Below are positions 17,517-24,087 of a DNA stretch of 45,097 nucleotides, piece after piece; within the stretch, counting starts at the first letter, position 1, and the number at the start of each line of letters is the position of its first letter. The translations under genes were made by a program, and so were the position numbers. The DNA is from CAZXSK01 sp964642855 (lineage in GTDB: Bacteria; Planctomycetota; Phycisphaerae; SM23-33). The notes below the pieces were generated by a model, which ran no database searches, had not been told where the DNA came from, and saw only the letters and a program-made list of their open reading frames with translations. The stretch lies in contig CAZXSK010000030.1 in NCBI GenBank assembly GCA_964642855.1, positions 1-45,097 on the forward strand, given 5' to 3'.

Positions 17517-17601
17517 AAAAAAACAGCCGGTGAGGGAAAGGAGGACGGAAACCTCACCGGCTGGAGGGACCTGTTAGGCGGGCGGTCCCTCTCGCTCGCT
17601 C
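17517..17601 (-). ncRNA. Candidate small RNA with two hairpins and intrinsic terminator
   Basis: Read on the minus strand, an extended -10 box (TGC followed by GATAAT, 17616-17608) precedes a transcript of about 85 bases. It would form hairpin 1 (GAGGGACC with GGTCCCTC, 17591-17564) and hairpin 2 (12 perfect pairs, CCTCACCGGCTG arms, 17563-17524), followed by seven Ts (17523-17517). The loop of hairpin 2 carries a CCTCC stretch complementary to Shine-Dalgarno sequences, as in several regulatory RNAs. The -35 region (GGAACA) is poor but an extended -10 can compensate. No ORF is nearby on this strand, so the terminator is otherwise unexplained. The function is unknown. Confidence 0.55.
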
Positions 17602-18176
17602 TACAGTATTATCGCACAAGACCCGCGATTTGTTCCATACAAAATCGGGGTTTTCCCGAGTTGCAACCGGATATCGCTTTCACTTCCAAACACCTGACTC
17701 CCAGCGAATGACGCAAAAGATTGAGCGAAAAAATGTTACAGAGATCACCTTGAGTTTCGGTTTATTCCCATTGTTATGATCTTTTTTCTGGGGTCTACAA
17801 TTCCATGACCGGCCGGCTGGGAGTTCTGCACGCTGCCGCCACCCAGGACCGGTGTCCAAGTCCTCCAGAGCGCACCGTCCGGTCGCGACGAGAGCGCGGG
17901 AATCCCCGAAGAGACAACCCGGAGTGAGTAGCAGGAGTCCTCTCGGAATCGAGCGTCCGCGGAAAGTGTCCTGTCAACTGCGACGACCTGTCCTCCCCAG
18001 CCCCTGGGCGAATGGGAAAGCAGGCAGTTTGGCATTGTCCATGCAGCCCGACGATGACAGGGACCACTCCAGACAGCTCCATACGGAAGAACTTCTGCAG
18101 TTCGCTTTAGGGGCGAGCCGCCTCCGCTCCCCCTGTTGGGCGCGGAGGCGACTCATGGCTGGCAGGTTCGTCGGCC

Positions 18177-18638
18177 TCAGTCCGGTAAGGACAACTCAGG
18201 CGTGCGTGGCTCAGGAATGTCAGCCGGAGTGTCTGCCGAAGCGGGCTGGTTCTGGGCAGTGGGAAAGCCCGCTCCCACCGGCTTGGTGTCTTGCCGGGAA
18301 GCTGCCACCTTCTTCCCGACGGCGTCGAAGGCATCCTGGAGGATCCGAAGCCTCCGAGGGCCTGCCAAGGGCTCTGTCGTGTCCGTCAGCGGGCGGGGCT
18401 GGTCGACGCGAGTAGCAAGTCGGCGTCCGCAGCGACTGACCGGTTTCGGCTCCTGATCGCCTCTCGTGAAGCGTCCCCTGTCGCCTGTTGCGGCAAAGTG
18501 GCCTCGGGCAGTGCGCGCGAATTCCTTCAAGAACATTCTGGAGAACCCCGAATCTGGTACTCGCTCGTTGGTCGAGTCAGCCCCTGTTGCTGACGCTTGA
18601 CCCCTGTCAGCGGTCGTATCGGAAATCACGGGGGGCAT
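18177..18638 (-). CDS. Weak 153-codon hypothetical frame
   Basis: An ATG at 18638 with GGAGAG six bases upstream opens a 153-codon frame (MPPVISDTTADRGQASATG). The product is rich in Pro, Ala, Thr and Arg and resembles nothing I know. Codon use lacks the strong G/C third-position bias of neighbouring genes. It may be spurious or a decayed gene. Confidence 0.2.
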   Translation of the reverse strand: MPPVISDTTADRGQASATGADSTNERVPDSGFSRMFLKEFARTARGHFAATGDRGRFTRGDQEPKPVSRCGRRLATRVDQPRPLTDTTEPLAGPRRLRILQDAFDAVGKKVAASRQDTKPVGAGFPTAQNQPASADTPADIPEPRTPELSLPD

Positions 18639-18798
18639 CTTCAACTCTCCCGACCGGACAGAAACGATTTTCTCACACTCCCGCCGGCCGGATCCGTCCC
18701 TCCCTGCCCCTACCACACTTCGCAATCCTGCCTTATACTGATCGGCCGCGTTCCCGCGAGAGCTTCTGGCGGGCGCCGTTTCCTTTCGGGGCCGAACC

Positions 18799-20544
18799 AT
18801 GAGAACACCCGTTCCACCGGACATCCAGATCTCCCGGGCCCACCAGGCCCTGCCGATCCAGGATATCGCAAGCCGCGCGGGCATCCTGCCCGACGAGCTC
18901 GAGCCCTTCGGCCAGACCATGGCCAAGGTCAAGCTCGACGTCCTCGACCGCCTCTGGAACGCACCGAGCGGCAAGTACATCGATATCACCGGCATTACGC
19001 CGACCGCATTGGGCGAGGGCAAAACCACCACCGCCGTCGGGCTTACCCAGGGTCTCGGCGAAGTGGGCAAGAAGGCCATCGTCTGCCTCCGCCAGCCTTC
19101 GATGGGCCCCACGTTCGGCATCAAGGGCGGAGCGGCCGGCGGCGGCTACAGCCAGGTCGTGCCCATGGAGGATTTCAACCTCCACCTCACCGGCGACATC
19201 CACGCCGTGAGCGTTGCCAACAATCTGCTTGCCGCGGCCATCGACGCCCGCATCCTGCACGAAGACACGCTCAGCGACGACCAGCTGGCCGCCATGAAAC
19301 TCAAGAGGCTGGATCTCGACCCCTACAGCGTGACCTGGCGGCGGGTGGTCGACGTCAACGACCGCGCGCTGCGGAACATCGCCGTAGGCCTGGGCGGTAA
19401 GGCGGACGGACGGCCTCGCGAAACCGGCTTCGACATCTCGGTGGCCTCGGAGATCATGGCGATTCTTGCGCTGACCGACAGCCTGCAGGACATGCGCCGG
19501 CGCCTCGGGCGGATCGTGGTGGGCATGAACAAATCGGGCGAGCCCGTCACGGCCGAGGATCTTGGCTGCGCGGGCGCCCTGGCGGTGCTGCTGAAAGACG
19601 CCATCAAGCCCAACCTCATGCAGACCCTCGAAGGTCAGCCGGTGTTCATCCACGCCGGACCCTTCGCGAACATTGCCCACGGCAACAGCTCGATCCTCGC
19701 AGACAAGATCGCCCTGAAGCTCGCCGACTACGTCGTCACCGAATCGGGCTTCGGCTCGGATATCGGCATGGAGAAATTCTTCGACATCAAGTGCCGCTAC
19801 TCCGGGCTGGTGCCCGACTGCGTGGTCCTGGTGGCTACGATCCGGGCATTGAAGATGCACGGCGGCGGGCCGACGGTGGTTCCGGGCAGGCCCCTCGACG
19901 AAGCCTACCGGCGCGAGAACCTCGCGATGCTCGGCCAGGGGGTGGCGAACCTCGCGCGGCATGTCGAGATCGCCCGGACCTTCGGCGTGCCGGTGGTCGT
20001 GGCGATCAACCGGTACCCCACCGACTCCGACGCCGAGATCCGCCTGGTGATCCAGGCCGCCGAAGCAGCCGGTGCGGAGGCAGCCGTCGAGGCCAGCCAC
20101 TGGGCAGACGGCGGGGCCGGGGCGGTCGATCTCGCCGAGGCGGTCATGGCTGCCTGCCAGCGTCCGGGCAGGTTCCGCCTGCTGTACGACGGATCGATGA
20201 GCATCCGCGAGAAGATCGCCACCATCGCGCGGAAGATCTACCAGGCCGGCGGGGTGATCTACGAGCGACAGGCCGATCGACAGATCGAGCGCTACGAGCA
20301 ACTGGGGTGGGGACATCTGCCGGTCTGCATGGCCAAGACGCACCTGTCCCTCTCGCACGACGCGTCGCTCAAGGGCGTGCCCGAGGGCTTTACCGTGCCC
20401 GTCCGCGAGGTCCGCGCCAGCGTAGGGGCAGGCTTCCTGGTCCCCCTGCTGGGGACGGTTCGAACCATGCCCGGCCTGCCCTCCCGGCCGGCGTTCATGG
20501 ACATCGATATCGACCAGGACGGCGAGGTGACCGGGCTGTTCTGA
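18799..20544 (+). CDS. fhs: Formate--tetrahydrofolate ligase
   Basis: Makes 10-formyl-THF from formate, THF and ATP, feeding purine synthesis or the methyl branch of C1 metabolism. It has 581 residues, slightly longer than the usual 555-560. Diagnostic motifs are present: the P-loop region GITPTALGEGKTTTAVGLTQ, the QPSMGPTFGIKGGAAGGGYS segment and EDFNLHLTGDIHAV; the C-terminal part has GFTVPVREVRASVGAGFLV. The ATG at 18799 has only a weak GGGG ribosome site. It ends 39 bp before the convergent regulator gene and no strong terminator lies between them. Confidence 0.97.
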   Translation: MRTPVPPDIQISRAHQALPIQDIASRAGILPDELEPFGQTMAKVKLDVLDRLWNAPSGKYIDITGITPTALGEGKTTTAVGLTQGLGEVGKKAIVCLRQPSMGPTFGIKGGAAGGGYSQVVPMEDFNLHLTGDIHAVSVANNLLAAAIDARILHEDTLSDDQLAAMKLKRLDLDPYSVTWRRVVDVNDRALRNIAVGLGGKADGRPRETGFDISVASEIMAILALTDSLQDMRRRLGRIVVGMNKSGEPVTAEDLGCAGALAVLLKDAIKPNLMQTLEGQPVFIHAGPFANIAHGNSSILADKIALKLADYVVTESGFGSDIGMEKFFDIKCRYSGLVPDCVVLVATIRALKMHGGGPTVVPGRPLDEAYRRENLAMLGQGVANLARHVEIARTFGVPVVVAINRYPTDSDAEIRLVIQAAEAAGAEAAVEASHWADGGAGAVDLAEAVMAACQRPGRFRLLYDGSMSIREKIATIARKIYQAGGVIYERQADRQIERYEQLGWGHLPVCMAKTHLSLSHDASLKGVPEGFTVPVREVRASVGAGFLVPLLGTVRTMPGLPSRPAFMDIDIDQDGEVTGLF

Positions 20545-20583
20545 GCCCCCCACCTGCCTTTCCCTGTCCGGGACCCGCGCTGA

Positions 20584-21729
20584 TTACCCCTCGTGTTGGA
20601 ACCGCCGGCGGAACTCGGTGGGCGTGGTCCCCTCCTGCTGACCGAAGACCGTCGCGAGACGCTCCGGGCTGGAGAACCCGCACCGCCGGGCGATCTCGGA
20701 CATGGGCAGCTGCGTTTCGATCAGCAACTGACGGACCGCCTGCAGGTGCACGCGACGAATCTCCTGCAGCGGGGTTCGCCCGATCTGCCTGTGGAATTTC
20801 CTCTCCAACGAGCTCCTGCTGACGCCGACGCGGTCGAGCACGTCGTCGACGGTCGTGGGCGTTTCCACGCTGTCGCGAATGAATTCCAGCGCGCGGGCGA
20901 CGTCGCGGTCCTCGACGGCCAGGATGTCCGACGACGCCCTGCGTACCAGGCCCAGGGGCGGCACGCGGATGGGCTCTTGGGGCGAGTCCTGCCCGGCGAT
21001 CAGCGACTCCAGCAGTTCCGCGGCGCGATACCCCACCTGCCGGGCGTTGGGGTCCACGCTGGAGAGCCTCGGGCGGGTGAGATCGCAGCCCATTTCGTCG
21101 TTGTCCACGCCGATGACGGCCACCTGTTCGGGCACCTGCAGGCCGGCGGCCTGGGCGGCCTTGATGACCTGCACGGCCCGCTGGTCGCACGCAGCCAGAA
21201 GCCCGAGCGGGAATTCCTGGCGCTTCAGCCACTGTCCCAGCGCTTTGCGTTCGCTGGGCGAGCCGTCCCACCATTCGCTGCCGGTGGGTTTGTAGTCGGG
21301 CAGGCGGACCTTCAGGCCGGCCTTTTCGACGGCCTCCCGGAACCCGGCCAGTCGCTGCTTGGCATAGTAGTGCCCATGGAACCCGGCGAAGGCGAACCGA
21401 CGGAACCCGTCGTCGAGCAGCGCGCGGGCTGCGAGGCGTCCGATCTCGCGGTTGTCCGGCAGAACGCTGGGCAGCGGGCGCTGCTCGCAGATGGCTGAGA
21501 CGTTCACCGCGGGCATCCGCCGTCGCCGGAGTTGGCGCATCCGCTGGGCATCGGCCAGCACGATCGCCCCGTCGCCTTTCCAGTGGTCCATCCCCATCAC
21601 CGGCTGGAGGAACCCCGACCGCTCCCCGAAGAACTCCCAGTCCGGGCGGTTGCGCGCGTAGGCGGCCACGCCTCGGACGATCTCCCGGCCGTAGACGTTG
21701 GCGGAATTGATCAGCAAAGCGATGCGCAT
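20584..21729 (-). CDS. XylR/AraC-type transcriptional regulator
   Basis: A 381-residue regulator of the XylR type: a LacI/periplasmic-binding-like sensor (about 1-270, starting MRIALLINSANVYGREIVRG, with FAGFHGHYYAKQRLAGFREA and VAVIGVDNDEMGCDLTRPRL) and a C-terminal AraC double helix-turn-helix (about 280-380: VLDRVGVSRSSLERKFHRQI and MSEIARRCGFSSPERLATVF). Such proteins sense sugars and activate catabolic genes. The ATG at 21729 has AGGAG eight bases upstream; an in-frame ATG at 21786 would add 19 residues that overlap the palindrome. The next gene, read divergently, encodes a PEP-CTERM protein, its likely target. The ligand is unknown. Confidence 0.93.
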   Translation of the reverse strand: MRIALLINSANVYGREIVRGVAAYARNRPDWEFFGERSGFLQPVMGMDHWKGDGAIVLADAQRMRQLRRRRMPAVNVSAICEQRPLPSVLPDNREIGRLAARALLDDGFRRFAFAGFHGHYYAKQRLAGFREAVEKAGLKVRLPDYKPTGSEWWDGSPSERKALGQWLKRQEFPLGLLAACDQRAVQVIKAAQAAGLQVPEQVAVIGVDNDEMGCDLTRPRLSSVDPNARQVGYRAAELLESLIAGQDSPQEPIRVPPLGLVRRASSDILAVEDRDVARALEFIRDSVETPTTVDDVLDRVGVSRSSLERKFHRQIGRTPLQEIRRVHLQAVRQLLIETQLPMSEIARRCGFSSPERLATVFGQQEGTTPTEFRRRFQHEG

Positions 21730-21768
21730 GGGCGGGCTCCTGCCGGACGATGGAGACCAATCTACCGC

Positions 21769-21783
21769 CATTTGCGGCAAATG
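21769..21783. promoter_or_regulatory. Palindromic operator candidate, CATTTGCGGCAAATG
   Basis: Seven-base arms CATTTGC and GCAAATG around a single G, 40 bases upstream of the regulator's ATG and 97 bases upstream of the divergent PEP-CTERM gene. The position suits autoregulation or control of both genes. A shorter repeat (GATAC with GTATC) lies closer to the PEP-CTERM gene. Confidence 0.5.
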
Positions 21784-21879
21784 CAAAGATCCCTTCTTGA
21801 TATCGGCCTGTTCATCTCCCGACTTCGGGATACGATGGTATCTGTACTGAAGGATCCATTTCGAGGAGGAAACCCCATC

Positions 21880-22725
21880 ATGAAACAGCTAGCCCTGCTC
21901 ACAACGCTTCTGGCTGTGTTGGTACTGGCGGGCAGTGCCGCAGCAGCTCCGATTACATCGAACCTGGTCCACCTGTTCGACGCCGCAGCCGACGACGGCA
22001 GCGACGGACAGTGGAACGACGGCATCGTCGGCGGCGACGACCCCGCCTACGATCTCACCGGCGTCAGCCGGATCGCCGTTTCCGGAAGCGCCACCACGCT
22101 GACCTACGCCTACGGCAATGACGGCACGGGCAGCATTCGCACCGACCAGAAAAGCGGCGATTTCTCCGACCTCGACGACTCGACGAACACGACCTTCGAG
22201 ATGTGGGTGCGCGTCAACGACCTGTCCGGCCTGGCGGCTGGCGAGTACATGACGCTGCTGGACTTCGGCGGCGGCGGCAACGGTGCGGGCATGTACCTGT
22301 ACAACGACGGCGGCGACGTGGTCGTTCAGGCTCGCCCGAGTACCGGCGACGTGCTGGCCAGCGCCCCGCTGACCTCCGCCCAGCTCGGCGACTTCATGCA
22401 GGTGGTCATGTCCATCGACGCCGCGGCCGACAGCTACAGCCTGTACGTCAATGCCACGGGCAGTTCCGCATCGCTTGCCGTCGAGAACTTCGGCAGCAAC
22501 GCCACGGGCCTGGGCAGCCAGGAAGGACAGGCCGGCGGTATCCCCAACACCGGCATCGCCACCGACACTCTCGTCGGTGACATCGCGCTGGTCCGGATGT
22601 ACGAAGGCAAGGCGCTCTCTGCCGCTGAGGTAACGCAGAACTACAACGACGTCATCCCCGAGCCGGCGACGATGAGCCTGCTGGCCATCGGCGGACTCGG
22701 CGCCCTGCTGCGTCGCAAACGCTGA
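21880..22725 (+). CDS. PEP-CTERM protein with LamG/concanavalin-like domain
   Basis: A 281-residue exported protein. The signal peptide (MKQLALLTTLLAVLVLAGSA, cleavage near AAA-AP) is followed by a beta-sandwich region resembling LamG/concanavalin domains (NTTFEMWVRVNDLSGLAAGE, YMTLLDFGGGG, VVMSIDAAADSYSLYVN, GDIALVRMYEGKALSAAEV). It ends in a classic PEP-CTERM: VIPEPATMSLLAIGGLGALL followed by RRKR, recognised by an exosortase. The ATG at 21880 has GAGGAGG about 10 bases upstream. LamG domains often bind sugars, consistent with the divergent XylR-type regulator, but the ligand is unknown. Confidence 0.88.
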   Translation: MKQLALLTTLLAVLVLAGSAAAAPITSNLVHLFDAAADDGSDGQWNDGIVGGDDPAYDLTGVSRIAVSGSATTLTYAYGNDGTGSIRTDQKSGDFSDLDDSTNTTFEMWVRVNDLSGLAAGEYMTLLDFGGGGNGAGMYLYNDGGDVVVQARPSTGDVLASAPLTSAQLGDFMQVVMSIDAAADSYSLYVNATGSSASLAVENFGSNATGLGSQEGQAGGIPNTGIATDTLVGDIALVRMYEGKALSAAEVTQNYNDVIPEPATMSLLAIGGLGALLRRKR

Positions 22726-22753
22726 GAAACCTGCCCACCCCCCGGATACAGAT

Positions 22754-22790
22754 CAGGCCGGTCGCCCCAAAGGGCAGCCGGCCTGCTTTC
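22754..22790 (+). terminator. Intrinsic terminator after the LamG PEP-CTERM gene
   Basis: CAGGCCGG (22754-22761) and CCGGCCTG (22778-22785) form the outer stem with an inner GCCC/GGGC stem; the sequence ends in CTTTC. Confidence 0.65.
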
Positions 22791-22907
22791 TGCGCGCAAA
22801 TTACGAGACCTGACGAATGAGCAAGCGCCAGCCCCCCCACCGGCGGCCGGGCGGCGCGAACTCGTGTCGCGTCGTCCGGTCGCCACCACGCGGCCGACCG
22901 TCAACGG

Positions 22908-23858
22908 TCAGATCGCCGTATCTACCGCGCGGGACTCGACCCCGACCTCTCGCCCGAGTGGTGACAAGCCGGGCGGGTGCGGAAGAGTCATCACGTCGTG
23001 CCGCGCACCATCCGCGGGTCCGACGTACAGCGCGCCCTGGCCGACCCGTCCGACCGCCGCGAGGGTCTTGCCCCCCGCCGCGTCGACGGACCAGACACGC
23101 ACGCCCTGACCCTCCCCTTCGGGCCGGGTCCCGTCGACCGAACCGAGGTCGCGGTCGGTCTGACGGTCGAACTCCAACTCCAGCTTCAGCGTCCCGCCCT
23201 CGGGCAGGTCGCCGGCTGGAGCATCCAGGTGCACCTCGAAGGAGGAAGCGAGATCTTCCCTCGCCTCCGCGCCCGCCAAAGAGGCCGGAACGTCTCCGCG
23301 GAAGGTGACCTCTCCGCGGATGATCTCCGACTGGCCGGTCGGGTCTGTGACCACTCCCTGGGTGTGCACCGCAAACTCCCCGCCTTCCGGCACGCCGGAT
23401 TCAGCCGCGGCTGGGTCTTCCGCCGCTGCACGCTCCAGCATCTTGCGGATCATCACGATCCGCACCTGGTCGGCAGAGGAGAGTTTGGGCCTGGGTGCTC
23501 CGGTATCCTCCGGCTGGGCGGTCGTGGAGACCACCTCGGCCGGGGTAACCACCTTGAACCCCGCGTAGCTGCGAGGCGGCGGGATAATCCCCATGTCCCG
23601 AAACGTCGACCACAGGCCGGAGAGCTTCGAGAACATTTCCGCCGTCTCGGCAGCTTTCGGAGTTTCCTCCGGAGGGCGAACCTCCTTGGCCGGCCCGTAG
23701 GTGGTAACCTCCTCGCCGGCTGCAGAAGATGACGCCGAGGTCCTCGGCGACGGCGCCCGAGCGGGGGGCTCCTGCCGCGCAGGCCTCTGATGTGCCGCCC
23801 CGCCTCCCTCCAGGAGAGTCTGCGTCGGAACGACGATTTCAACGCCTTCGATCTTCAC
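22908..23858 (-). CDS. Hypothetical protein
   Basis: A 316-residue protein with no signal peptide and no membrane segment. Residues 20-60 are low complexity (Pro, Ala, Arg, Ser). A middle helical part contains VRIVMIRKMLERAAAEDPAA and the C-terminal 150 residues look like a beta-rich domain (GEFAVHTQGVVTDPTGQSEI, TLKLELEFDRQTDRDLGSVD). I do not recognise the family. The start is a GTG at 23858 with GGAAGG about six bases before it. It lies downstream of clpB on the same strand but the clpB terminator separates them. Third-position GC bias supports it being coding. Confidence 0.7.
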   Translation of the reverse strand: MKIEGVEIVVPTQTLLEGGGAAHQRPARQEPPARAPSPRTSASSSAAGEEVTTYGPAKEVRPPEETPKAAETAEMFSKLSGLWSTFRDMGIIPPPRSYAGFKVVTPAEVVSTTAQPEDTGAPRPKLSSADQVRIVMIRKMLERAAAEDPAAAESGVPEGGEFAVHTQGVVTDPTGQSEIIRGEVTFRGDVPASLAGAEAREDLASSFEVHLDAPAGDLPEGGTLKLELEFDRQTDRDLGSVDGTRPEGEGQGVRVWSVDAAGGKTLAAVGRVGQGALYVGPADGARHDVMTLPHPPGLSPLGREVGVESRAVDTAI

Positions 23859-24020
23859 GGTTCACCTTCCCTTCCCCAGCCTTCGGGCCTTCGGGCCGCC
23901 GCCGGGGGCATCGCTGTCCGCTCGTCCAAGCCCGGACGCAATGTCTGCACTATGACAATACGATTCCCCCCCGCCCCGGGCAAATCGACGACCTGAAAAG
24001 TTCCCCACCACAGGGCGCGC

Positions 24021-24059
24021 AAAACAAAGCGGGCCGGCCGGTTACACCAGCCGACCCGC
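24021..24059 (-). terminator. Intrinsic terminator of clpB
   Basis: On the minus strand GCGGGTCGGCTGG and CCGGCCGGCCCGC pair over 13 bp with two G-U pairs, followed by TTTGTTTT. It lies about 28 bases after the clpB stop. Confidence 0.75.
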
Positions 24060-24073
24060 AGAGGTTTCCGTCT

Positions 24074-24087
24074 ACTGACCGGTCAGT
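24074..24087. promoter_or_regulatory. Perfect palindrome ACTGACCGGTCAGT
   Basis: A 14-bp perfect palindrome touching the clpB stop codon. It has the look of TetR-family operators and differs by one base from the core of the palindrome at 28977-28996. Confidence 0.35.

Larger units (their letters stand above)
17456..18798. other. 1.3-kb region with no convincing protein gene
   Basis: Sequence between the DUF4159 gene and formate-THF ligase. It is less GC-rich than its surroundings at 17600-17800 and lacks a frame with the strong third-position GC of the neighbours. It holds the candidate small RNA at 17517-17601, a 9-bp hairpin (18119-18127 with 18142-18150), a TATACT box at 18734-18739 that may serve fhs, and one weak minus-strand reading frame at 18177-18638, listed separately. 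Confidence 0.6.

Noticed and set aside
18235..18280. REP-like element (the gaaagcccgctcccac word resembles one near 9035).
   Set aside because: Only two partial matches were seen and no paired inverted arrangement, so a repeat family cannot be claimed.
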